IMG/VR virus record: IMGVR_UViG_3300042448_000420
Span: 1 to 21,151 of that record
Length of the DNA stretch: 21,151 bases
Source: a virus
Strand: one strand, 5' to 3'
Made by a program: the position numbers and the translations under genes
Shown here: positions 15,529 to 21,151 of the stretch, piece after piece
Position numbering within the stretch: position 1 is the stretch's first letter
Layout: the number at the start of each line of letters is the position of its first letter
Notes under the pieces: model-generated
Database searches by the model: none
What the model saw: only the letters and a program-made list of their open reading frames with translations
What the model was told of the DNA's origin: nothing

Positions 15529-16106
15529 AATACTTTATATCCTGTGGTGTAAGAAATACTGGTTGTACCTAAGTTATTCATTGCAAAAATGATATATAAA
15601 TTGTCTGTGACCGGATTATATGCATAACTAGTAGGAGGAGCCGGAGTACTATAATCTGTATTCGACAAAGCACTTGGTGTTTGGTTTGTAACTAATGTAT
15701 TGCCGTTCTGAAACAATGTTCTAAAATGTTTACCATTCCAGTTGTTTGAAGTGTAGTTTAATCCAATTGCAAATAATGTTGCTCCAGTTAAAGAATCTGT
15801 ATTATTCAGATACATCTGAGCTTGAACTACCCCACCTGTTTGTGATCTAGCACTCCATAAAATATCAATTAGATTATCAGTTGCAGTAAGGGTATTACTT
15901 GGTATATGCACAAAACTTGAAATGCCAACTCCTGCAATCCCTGTAATTGTTGTACCTTGTGTGCTAGAAATAGCTTTAAATTTAAAAGCATTACTTCCAC
16001 CACTATATTGAGGAATATTAAGATTATTTCCAACTAGAGTAGAAGCTCCACTTGTTCCAGTCGTGGTGAGTGTTAAGTTTTTAGTTATATTGATTTCTGT
16101 GCTCAT
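15519..16106 (-). CDS. Phage surface/tail adhesin, copy 2 of duplicated N-terminal module (195 aa)
   Basis: Residues 1-37 (MSTEINITKN, LTLTTTGTSGAS, then LNIPQYSGG) match the N-terminus of the 216-aa protein at 34 of 37 positions. This Thr/Gly-rich anchor with a (N)IPQY turn is typical of fibre-like proteins in Bacteroidetes phages as I recall. After it the two proteins share nothing obvious. Residues ~38-195 here are beta-rich, with many Asn, Thr, Gly and Tyr, suited to a receptor-binding or decoration domain. The start has an AAGGAG sequence 7 nt upstream, one of the few Shine-Dalgarno-like sites here, though it is also coding sequence of the upstream 51-aa gene. Confidence 0.75.
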   Translation of the reverse strand: MSTEINITKNLTLTTTGTSGASTLVGNNLNIPQYSGGSNAFKFKAISSTQGTTITGIAGVGISSFVHIPSNTLTATDNLIDILWSARSQTGGVVQAQMYLNNTDSLTGATLFAIGLNYTSNNWNGKHFRTLFQNGNTLVTNQTPSALSNTDYSTPAPPTSYAYNPVTDNLYIIFAMNNLGTTSISYTTGYKVLCY

Positions 16107-16107
16107 A

Positions 16108-16263
16108 TCATTCTCCTTTGAGTGCTTTCAGTTCATTGTACATAGCAAGTAACTCTGCTTCCTTTTGAGCAATAAGTTCTTCTTGAGTAGGTTCATCAAC
16201 TTCAATAAACTCTACACGGACCAAGCCGTTGTCATCATATATTTCATTTCTAATTTCTGCCAT
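16108..16263 (-). CDS. Small protein between the two adhesins, XkdW-like (51 aa)
   Basis: A 51-codon frame with ATG at 16261-16263 and TGA at 16108-16110, one base before the next ATG. The product starts MAEIRNEIYDDNGLVRVEFI and continues with an acidic helical half (TQEELIAQKEAELLAMYNEL). A short beta region then a helix is the build of small tail-accessory proteins such as XkdW; the similarity is only in general pattern. It lies 3 nt after the 216-aa gene, so the cassette reads adhesin, small protein, adhesin. It may assist folding or attachment of one of them. Confidence 0.65.
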   Translation of the reverse strand: MAEIRNEIYDDNGLVRVEFIEVDEPTQEELIAQKEAELLAMYNELKALKGE

Positions 16264-16266
16264 GAC

Positions 16267-16917
16267 TTATGCTACTATTAAACCTATTTTAGGGAAATTG
16301 CTATTTAATCTACCTGCTGAACTCGGAACAAATGTTGTTGGAGCTGAACCATAAGTAGCAGATGCTTGTATTGATGTAAATGTTAATAAAAAGGAATCAC
16401 AACCTATTATAAATTGACCAGAAGTAGAAGAAGCTGTAAAAAGTGGAGACCCATTTGAATATACCCCCAACCAATAAGTTGTACCCGCAGTAAATGTTTG
16501 ACTTGTTGTTGCGGTTTTTATTCCAGTTGTTCCGGTGTTTAAATCAGTACTTTCATAAAGTTTGGTTCCTGGCAATCCGGTTGCAATTGAATGTGAATAA
16601 ATCAAAATCCTTGAGCTTGTTGATAGTGCCGCACCGGAAACATTAATAATTATACTTGAAGTGGTAAATGTATTTTGTGGTGTAAATGGCATTAAGTACA
16701 TTTGATTTGCAGAAGGTGTTAATGTAACATTACTTGAACCCAGAGGAATGTTTGAATAAACCAATCCGCTACCTAAAGGTATGGATGCATAAACACCACT
16801 TGCACCTCCACCACTATACTGCGGAATGTTCAAAGTAGAACCTACCAAGGTAGCTGCTCCACTTGTGCCCGTTGTGGTAAGTGTTAAGTTCTTAGTTATG
16901 TTGATTTCTGTACTCAT
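16267..16917 (-). CDS. Phage surface/tail adhesin, copy 1 of duplicated N-terminal module (216 aa)
   Basis: It begins with the same ~37-residue module as the 195-aa protein, then a short Gly/Ala/Ser linker (GGGASG), then a different C-terminal domain of about 175 residues. That domain is beta-rich and Ser/Thr/Gly-rich, with segments such as QMYLMPFTPQNTF and FTAGTTYWLGVYSNG that resemble the beta-sandwich style of surface-binding domains. There is no signal peptide. The gene is followed by the 51-aa gene and preceded within 1 nt by the 117-aa gene. It is probably a tail, head-fibre or receptor-binding component; which one cannot be told. Confidence 0.75.
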   Translation of the reverse strand: MSTEINITKNLTLTTTGTSGAATLVGSTLNIPQYSGGGASGVYASIPLGSGLVYSNIPLGSSNVTLTPSANQMYLMPFTPQNTFTTSSIIINVSGAALSTSSRILIYSHSIATGLPGTKLYESTDLNTGTTGIKTATTSQTFTAGTTYWLGVYSNGSPLFTASSTSGQFIIGCDSFLLTFTSIQASATYGSAPTTFVPSSAGRLNSNFPKIGLIVA

Positions 16918-16918
16918 G

Positions 16919-17272
16919 TTATGATACCCAAATTATTAATAATTCAGTACCTGTAGCATCATAAGGAATTGCATTTAGAGTATTATTTAAAGTTCCCGCA
17001 TCAAAGTTAATTGTCTCTCCTGGTTTAAGTGGTATAAGATTTACTGTAGCATTTGCAGAACCTGTATTAGAAATTGATGCACTAAAGGTTCCTGCAGCTA
17101 CAGTTCCTGTAGAATCAGATCTTTTAATATTAGCTGTTCTTACTTTAGGATTAATAAGAATACTTGTACCAGTCATTGCGGCAAGTATGTTTGTAATACC
17201 TTGTAATACTTTTAACTGGAATGGAAAATTATTTCCTTTATTTCCATAGTCTTTTAAATTTCCTATTGACAT
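16919..17272 (-). CDS. Unknown 117-aa beta-rich phage structural protein
   Basis: A 117-residue soluble protein. The N-terminus (MSIGNLKDYGNKGNNFPFQL) and a helix LQGITNILAAM lead into a beta-rich C-terminal domain with many Thr, Asn and Gly. Such short proteins are frequent in the tail/adhesin clusters of Bacteroidetes phages in my experience of sequences, but I cannot name a family. It sits 2 nt after the 186-aa gene and 1 nt before the 216-aa gene. Confidence 0.7.
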   Translation of the reverse strand: MSIGNLKDYGNKGNNFPFQLKVLQGITNILAAMTGTSILINPKVRTANIKRSDSTGTVAAGTFSASISNTGSANATVNLIPLKPGETINFDAGTLNNTLNAIPYDATGTELLIIWVS

Positions 17273-17274
17273 GA

Positions 17275-17835
17275 TTAATATGTTTTGTTTAATATAAATA
17301 TATCCGAATATATAGAGTTACCAGCATTAGCACTACCCCATTGCACTGTAACATCTAAAGTATTATTAATTGTAGTATTGAAGGTTGTACTGTTTACTGT
17401 ATTGAATGCAAAACCTTGTACTGTAGCATTAGAAGTCTTTGTGTAATGAAATGCTCCTAGAGCTACTATGGATGCTACACCGGCAGTCCCAAGTTGTCTA
17501 ATAGTAAAGTCTATGTTTAAACTAAACACATCATTTGTAATATTAGTAATTGGTTGAACACCACTGTCTAATAAAATAACACTTCCAGATTTTACTTTAA
17601 CTCTAATAGTTTGATTATTAACAGCATTTAAAATTCCTCCAAAAATTGCTCTAAAACTATCCCCTATTTTAAAAGCATTAGCCGGAACAGATAATGATCC
17701 TACACCACCGTTAATAAGAGACCTCTCAACAGTTGTATTAGTAATAGGTATGCTATTAGCCGTCTGAGCAAATAATCCACGGGTATACCCTAAAGGATTA
17801 GTATAATACGAATTTAATTCTATCTCAGTTGGCAT
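17275..17835 (-). CDS. Beta-rich fibre/decoration-like protein (186 aa)
   Basis: A 186-residue protein with an N-terminal PTEIELNSYY segment and then a beta-rich body full of Thr, Asn, Val and Ile strands (IRVKVKSGSVILLDSG, then LDVTVQWGS near the end), suggesting a jelly-roll or similar sandwich. It has no TM segment or signal peptide. It is the first gene after the glycosyltransferase terminator and has a promoter-like box 16 nt upstream, so it may open the tail-adhesin and lysis transcription unit. A tail-tip or capsid-decoration role is inferred from context. Confidence 0.72.
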   Translation of the reverse strand: MPTEIELNSYYTNPLGYTRGLFAQTANSIPITNTTVERSLINGGVGSLSVPANAFKIGDSFRAIFGGILNAVNNQTIRVKVKSGSVILLDSGVQPITNITNDVFSLNIDFTIRQLGTAGVASIVALGAFHYTKTSNATVQGFAFNTVNSTTFNTTINNTLDVTVQWGSANAGNSIYSDIFILNKTY

Positions 17836-17850
17836 AGTAAACTTATATAC

Positions 17851-17867
17851 TATAATATACCAAAAAA
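17851..17867 (-). promoter_or_regulatory. Promoter-like box before the 186-aa gene
   Basis: On the minus strand: TTTTTTGGTATATTATA, 15 nt before the ATG. It shares the core T-rich-K-G-TATATT with boxes upstream of three other genes in this window. It is less close to TAnnTTTG than the boxes at 11984, 18826 and 20288. Confidence 0.45.
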
Positions 17868-17880
17868 TATTCTAATAAAC

Positions 17881-17907
17881 AAAAAAGCCCTAAGTTATTT
17901 AGGGCTT
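17881..17907 (-). terminator. Rho-independent terminator after the glycosyltransferase gene
   Basis: A 9-bp stem, AAGCCCTAA with TTAGGGCTT (plus arms 17885-17893 and 17899-17907), a 5-nt loop, then TTTT(TT)G on the minus strand. It lies about 24 nt past the glycosyltransferase stop. Confidence 0.88.
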
Positions 17908-17930
17908 CATTGTTATATAAGTATCTCTAA

Positions 17931-18800
17931 CTAAGCACTAAGTGACTCAATGATAGCATCTACATCAAAGATTTCATCTTCACTATTATAAGGAAATTCA
18001 AGTAAATCTCCAGCAATATTAAACTTAGATAAGTAAGCATGTCTAAGTTCTGGCTTATTTGTAAACTCATTTGCCTGAATATTAGTATGTAGATCATATC
18101 CAAATACTTCAGGTTTGTTTGTTACCCAACAGACTGTTGATGGTAAATCTAAAGCAGCTGCAGCATGTTGAGCAAAACTATCAATAAATAGTCTTTTCTG
18201 ACTTAAGGTAAGAAGAATGCAAAGTGTTCTAAATGAATCTGTTACAGGAATAGTATTTGGATATTCTTGTTGATCTTCTCTTCTAATATGTGCAATATAG
18301 TAATCATCTTTAAAATGATCAATTACTTTTAACACAGCACTTGTAGGAAGGTCTCTTGCCCAAGAATAATTATGTTCAGTTTGTGCACCACCATTTGTTT
18401 GAATTAACATGATAGGCTTATCAGTTGCAAACTTACTAGTAAAGAAGTCTATCTCTCTTTGGGTCAAGAATAGTTCTGGTTTTTCCTCATCATAAGGAAG
18501 ATCAAACATTTCACACCATGTTTTAATCAGGTGCTCATCTTGTTTAAGGTGTGCTGTTTCTAAATAAGGATCATGGGCAAAAACTAAAAAGTCTTTGTTT
18601 TCTATAAAGTCTGTATAGAAATAAGATGATCCTCCAAATGCATAAGTCTTATCTACATTTGGGTTATTAAAAAATACATCTGCATAAGCAGACATAACAA
18701 TTAAGTTTGACTCTGGATACTTCTTTTTGATAGCAGAGCAAACAGCAGTGGCCATGATACATTTACCAAGGCCACCACTAATTTGAAAAATAATATTCAT
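17931..18800 (-). CDS. GT9-like glycosyltransferase (GT-B fold)
   Basis: The ATG at 18798-18800 gives 289 aa. An in-frame TTG 36 nt upstream lies in the promoter-like box and is not a likely start. The protein begins with a beta strand and glycine loop (IIFQISGGLGKCIMATAV, about residues 3-20), as in ADP-heptose:LPS heptosyltransferases. The C-terminal half has RLFIDSFAQHAAAALDLPS (about residues 213-231) followed by VCW, which matches the GT9 motif of a strand, an Asp/Ser pair and a His in an Ala-rich helix that bind the sugar nucleotide. There is no TM segment. It would transfer a sugar from a nucleotide donor; the acceptor (virion protein, host surface glycan or DNA base) is unknown. The gene stands alone between its own promoter-like box and terminator. 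It ends in TAG. Confidence 0.8.
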   Translation of the reverse strand: MNIIFQISGGLGKCIMATAVCSAIKKKYPESNLIVMSAYADVFFNNPNVDKTYAFGGSSYFYTDFIENKDFLVFAHDPYLETAHLKQDEHLIKTWCEMFDLPYDEEKPELFLTQREIDFFTSKFATDKPIMLIQTNGGAQTEHNYSWARDLPTSAVLKVIDHFKDDYYIAHIRREDQQEYPNTIPVTDSFRTLCILLTLSQKRLFIDSFAQHAAAALDLPSTVCWVTNKPEVFGYDLHTNIQANEFTNKPELRHAYLSKFNIAGDLLEFPYNSEDEIFDVDAIIESLSA

Positions 18801-18825
18801 TGGTTCCTGTTTTTGTTTACAGAAA

Positions 18826-18836
18826 CAAATATACAA
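18826..18836 (-). promoter_or_regulatory. Promoter-like box before the glycosyltransferase gene
   Basis: On the minus strand: TTGTATATTTG, with the Bacteroidetes -7 match TATATTTG, 25 nt before the ATG. The same 11-mer occurs at 11984-11994. It sits in the 39-nt gap between the 103-aa gene and the glycosyltransferase. Confidence 0.62.
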
Positions 18837-18839
18837 AAA

Positions 18840-19151
18840 TTACTCTGCTGCTGGAGTATATGCTTCAATCTCAGCTACAAGTTCTTCAATTGCAGCAATA
18901 TCTAAGTTCTTATACTCAGTTTTCCACGTTTTTACATCATTTGTAGTACAACTACTAAACTTACCATTAACAATATTAATTGTATAATACTCCGCAGTAG
19001 TATCAATCTCTTCTGGTTTAACAGAATATATATTGTCTATTACGGCTTGAGCTTTAGTAATTTCTGAAGTTAAAACTTTTTTATTAAAGTTTTCTCCACC
19101 TAATTCAATTTCATTATATTGAAAAATATGTAATGTTGACCAAGTTGCCAT
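18840..19151 (-). CDS. Unknown 103-aa protein
   Basis: A 103-residue soluble, acidic protein. The N-terminal half has aromatic and beta segments, and the second half a YTINIVNGKF strand with one Cys. The last ~25 residues form an acidic helix (AAIEELVAEIEAYTP). There is no TM segment or signal peptide. It lies 30 nt after the repeat-protein gene and just before the glycosyltransferase promoter. No family is recognised. It could be a small tail or assembly accessory. Confidence 0.68.
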   Translation of the reverse strand: MATWSTLHIFQYNEIELGGENFNKKVLTSEITKAQAVIDNIYSVKPEEIDTTAEYYTINIVNGKFSSCTTNDVKTWKTEYKNLDIAAIEELVAEIEAYTPAAE

Positions 19152-19181
19152 TTTATTTATTTTAAAAGTTATTATTACTAC

Positions 19182-20039
19182 TTATGGTACAATTGTAAGT
19201 ACACCAGCATTTGACCAAACAGATTTTGAAGGTAATCCGGCAGATGATGTTGGAATGTTTATAATTGAAAGATTGTTCACAAATGTTGTACATACTCTAT
19301 CTGTAATAATACATGATCCTACTACAAATGAATCATTACATGTTGCACGATTCATTTGTCCTCCAAGAATACCTGTTCTAGCAGCTGTATTACATGAAAT
19401 GTTACAAAAACCACCGCCTACAATACTCCAAGAAGATGAAGTAGCATTTCGTTCACCACCTATAATACTACTACATGAACCAGCTACATTATTTAGTAAA
19501 CCACCTCCTGTAAAACCATATTGGCCTGTATTTGATGTAACATTTTGTCCTCCTGCAACAATAGCCGACCAGTTTCCAAACATTGAATTCTGAAAACCTC
19601 CCCCAATGAAAGAATTAAGACCCCCTTGGTAATTTGATACACCACCTGAAATTACAGAACATTGTGACTCATTGCAATTAGATTGACCACCTGAAATAAC
19701 ATTAAATGAATTTGTTGAACAGTGTCCAAAACCACCAGTTATAACACTATGGCAAGTAAATGAAGCCATAGTATTTTGAAAACCAAATACTATGCCACAT
19801 GCTCCAGCAGCAGTATTACCAAGACCAGTTCTTACTGTTGAACCAGCTCCAGTACCTACAGCTACAATAGCTGGAGGTGCAACTGAGTTAATAAAGTTTT
19901 GAGCAGTAATTGAACCACTACGGTAACCATCATCCCTTCTTGGGTCTTTAAGACCAAGTGGAATTAATGTTTGTGTTGGATCAACAGTAGTTACTTGTTG
20001 TCCATTTTTAATCCATGATATAAAATTTAGAACGTCCAT
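19182..20039 (-). CDS. Cysteine-rich left-handed beta-roll repeat protein, adhesin-like (285 aa)
   Basis: The ATG at 20037-20039 (MDVLNFISW) gives 285 aa; an upstream in-frame TTG at 20078 lies in a promoter-like box. Residues 1-55 form a distinct anchor (PLGLKDPRRDDGYRSG). From about 97 to 245 there are roughly ten repeats of about 15-16 residues, each with a hydrophobic pair, GG or GGG, then Asn/Gln/Ser (SVITGG, VISGG, FIGGG, IVAGG, IIGG, IVGGG, ILGG). This is the left-handed beta-roll pattern seen in YadA-type head domains and phage fibres. Eleven cysteines lie at related places in the repeats, unusual for such a fold. The C-terminus ends in GVLTIVP. It is probably a trimeric surface protein; the trimer state is inferred. 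Confidence 0.75.
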   Translation of the reverse strand: MDVLNFISWIKNGQQVTTVDPTQTLIPLGLKDPRRDDGYRSGSITAQNFINSVAPPAIVAVGTGAGSTVRTGLGNTAAGACGIVFGFQNTMASFTCHSVITGGFGHCSTNSFNVISGGQSNCNESQCSVISGGVSNYQGGLNSFIGGGFQNSMFGNWSAIVAGGQNVTSNTGQYGFTGGGLLNNVAGSCSSIIGGERNATSSSWSIVGGGFCNISCNTAARTGILGGQMNRATCNDSFVVGSCIITDRVCTTFVNNLSIINIPTSSAGLPSKSVWSNAGVLTIVP

Positions 20040-20062
20040 GATTTTAAATATTTTAATGTATA

Positions 20063-20078
20063 CATATATAATATACAA
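20063..20078 (-). promoter_or_regulatory. Promoter-like box before the beta-roll repeat gene
   Basis: On the minus strand: TTGTATATTATATATG, preceded by a run of T. It shares the TTGTATATT core with boxes at 11984 and 18826. It lies about 24 nt before the ATG at 20039. Confidence 0.45.
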
Positions 20079-20099
20079 AAAAATATTTAAAAAACAAAA

Positions 20100-20270
20100 T
20101 TATTGTTCTGCAGTTTCCTGGGATTCTTGTTCTTTAGCAACTTGAGATAAAAAGTTCAATAATGCCACACCATATTTAGTTGGCATCTCACTGATAAAGT
20201 TTTCTAATACTTCTAAGTGTTGAACTGAAAGAGTGATAGGCTTAGCCTCCGGACGTTGGTTATTTTCCAT
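20100..20270 (-). CDS. Small unknown protein, 56 aa
   Basis: A 56-codon frame with ATG at 20268-20270 and TAA at 20100-20102. The product begins MENNQRPEAKPITLS and continues as an amphipathic helix (VLENFISEMPTKYGVALLNF) ending in an acidic Gln/Glu-rich tail. It is soluble, with no Cys. A promoter-like TATATTTG box lies 17 nt upstream, and the gene fits between the 91-aa and repeat-protein genes on the same strand. Function is unknown; a chaperone-like accessory of the neighbouring adhesin is one possibility. Confidence 0.68.
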   Translation of the reverse strand: MENNQRPEAKPITLSVQHLEVLENFISEMPTKYGVALLNFLSQVAKEQESQETAEQ

Positions 20271-20287
20271 TGTAAACTATTTTCTTA

Positions 20288-20295
20288 CAAATATA
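20288..20295 (-). promoter_or_regulatory. Promoter-like -7 box before the 56-aa gene
   Basis: Minus strand TATATTTG, an exact TAnnTTTG match, 17 nt before the ATG at 20270. A weak TTGG lies 19 nt upstream in place of the -33 TTTG. Confidence 0.5.
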
Positions 20296-20298
20296 TAA

Positions 20299-20574
20299 TT
20301 AAATAAGCACTACTCCAATAGCATCTGCTACATATTGGTTAACTACATTATTATCAGTTCCCCAATTAGCAAATTCTTCTTCAGTTAGAGTATAGTTACC
20401 TTGACGTAATTGTGCTCCTTCTTCAGTTAATAACTGATAGTAAGTAGTTGCTGTTGTAGCATCTGTAGGAAAATTAAGTACTAATACAGTCATTCTAGTT
20501 GCTGTACCTTCATTTAATGGGAATACTACTGGTTCAATAGCTACTCCTTGTGGTTGTGTTGTTTCTGTATTCAT
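20299..20574 (-). CDS. Unknown 91-aa acidic protein of the adhesin region
   Basis: A 91-residue protein with a Thr/Gln-rich N-terminus, a beta segment (MTVLVLNFP), then an acidic part with LTEEGAQLRQGNYTLTEEEF and a hydrophobic end (ADAIGVVLI). There is no signal peptide or TM segment. The ATG is 7 nt after the end of the large fibre gene. I recognise no family; from its place it is likely a small accessory of a fibre or tail protein. Confidence 0.68.
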   Translation of the reverse strand: MNTETTQPQGVAIEPVVFPLNEGTATRMTVLVLNFPTDATTATTYYQLLTEEGAQLRQGNYTLTEEEFANWGTDNNVVNQYVADAIGVVLI

Positions 20575-20581
20575 GATAAAT

Positions 20582-21151
20582 TTAAATTGCTAATAAATGT
20601 ATAGAGGCATATGTTCCAGCATCTGCTGCGCCTTTTTGTAAATTTCTGTTAACTCCTGTAGACTGGTATGCTGTGAAATCTATATAATCTGTTGTTCCGT
20701 TAAAATAGATAAGTTTAGAACCTGTTAATGATTGTCCGGTACCATTATTTATTGTAGGTTGCTGTATAATTAATACAGTGGATGCATTTTTTCTAATTTG
20801 TACATTATACTGTGCTGTAGTTACTGTAGCTGGATCAAACCATACTGTGAAGTCTACATGATAATATCCAGCAATAGTTGGTGTAAATCTTTTAGTAGTT
20901 GGATCATACCAGTTATTGGTATCATCTATATCTACAAAATTAATTTGTGTATCTGACAATGATGGTATAGATTGGTCTGCGGCTAATCCTATATTACATA
21001 CATATGTATTAGCTGTAGGTATTGTAGCTGTTATAGCACCATTAACTTTTAAGTTACTTTCAAAATATCCTCCACCATTTACATTAAGCTTATAACCAGT
21101 ATCTGTAGTTGTTCCTATAAGAACATTGCCTGCAATATAATTTTTTGCAGT
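20582..21151 (-). CDS. Partial fibre-like protein with C-terminal C1q/TNF-like domain
   Basis: The frame is open from the stop at 20582 to the window edge, giving 189 visible residues. A TTG at 20957-20959 is only an internal Leu codon, since the same frame continues 64 codons upstream without a stop, in convincing protein sequence. The visible part starts with NYIAGNVLIGTTTDTGYKL followed by NVNGGG, a motif common in large Bacteroidetes and phage fibre proteins before a stalk. The last ~110 residues have the pattern of a C1q/TNF-like jelly roll (RFTPTIAGYYHVDFTVWF, later DYIDFTAYQ, ending SIHLLAI). This is probably the receptor-binding or trimerising tip of a larger fibre whose N-terminus lies beyond the window. 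Confidence 0.8.
   Translation of the reverse strand, partial: TAKNYIAGNVLIGTTTDTGYKLNVNGGGYFESNLKVNGAITATIPTANTYVCNIGLAADQSIPSLSDTQINFVDIDDTNNWYDPTTKRFTPTIAGYYHVDFTVWFDPATVTTAQYNVQIRKNASTVLIIQQPTINNGTGQSLTGSKLIYFNGTTDYIDFTAYQSTGVNRNLQKGAADAGTYASIHLLAI

Noticed and set aside
19255-19593. Plus-strand frame of 112 codons
   Set aside because: It is antisense to the GG-repeat protein, and its Pro-rich content mirrors the Gly codons of the real gene.
20040-20078. N-terminal extension of the repeat protein from a TTG
   Set aside because: The added residues come from the AT-rich promoter-like box; similar TTG extensions at 11962-11994 and 18801-18836 fall in the same box, so the downstream ATG is preferred in all three.
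1-21151. Stop-codon reassignment as known in some crAss-like phages
   Set aside because: TAA, TAG (for example at 10652 and 17931) and TGA (for example at 9251, 13242, 14088) all end genes at tight junctions, and no gene needs read-through.
1-21151. tRNA genes, CRISPR arrays, insertion sequences, integrase or attachment sites
   Set aside because: I saw no cloverleaf-like sequence, no spaced direct repeats beyond the adhesin duplication, no transposase or recombinase motifs, and no gaps large enough to hide them.

Overview
The window looks like part of a tailed-phage genome (late, structural half) infecting a Bacteroidetes host, most likely a flavobacterium. All recognisable genes lie on the minus strand, are tightly packed, and read from high to low coordinates. 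The DNA is AT-rich (roughly a third G+C by eye). Almost no gene has a Shine-Dalgarno sequence; several starts instead follow A/C-rich leaders, and some intergenic gaps carry the Bacteroidetes -7 box TAnnTTTG. The block large terminase, 915-residue portal, scaffold-like protein, major capsid protein, with an IHF/HU-like gene and a RecB-type nuclease just upstream, fits my recollection of crAss-like phages (Crassvirales), for example the Cellulophaga phage phi14:2 type. That placement is inference; no database search was possible. TAA, TAG and TGA all end genes, so there is no sign of stop-codon reassignment.

Layout in the direction of transcription. (1) 21151-18840: adhesin/fibre region. It holds the C-terminal part of a large fibre-like protein ending in a C1q/TNF-like domain, two small proteins (91 and 56 aa), a cysteine-rich left-handed-beta-roll repeat protein, and a 103-aa protein. 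(2) 18800-17931: a GT9-like glycosyltransferase gene with its own promoter-like box and terminator. (3) 17835-15304: small beta-rich tail or decoration proteins, including two with nearly identical 37-residue N-termini but unrelated C-terminal domains. (4) 15302-12072: a run of small membrane/coiled-coil proteins, an overlapping spanin-like pair, a two-TM holin candidate, an M15 peptidase endolysin and two unknown small genes. This looks like a lysis and envelope cassette and ends in a terminator near 12030. (5) 11961-771: a new transcription unit with a coiled-coil protein, a winged-helix-like protein, an IHF/HU-like protein, a cysteine-rich zinc-ribbon-like protein, two small unknowns, a PD-(D/E)XK nuclease, a possible small terminase, the large terminase, portal, scaffold candidate and major capsid protein. 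A strong hairpin terminator follows at 725-752. (6) 678-1: start of the next gene, cut by the window edge.

Together these genes would build and fill the head (terminase, portal, scaffold, capsid), provide adhesive or decorative proteins, possibly glycosylate virion or host targets, and lyse a Gram-negative host in three steps (holin, M15 endolysin, spanin-like pair). No tRNA, rRNA, CRISPR array, insertion sequence or integrase was seen. No stretch over 300 bases lacks a gene.
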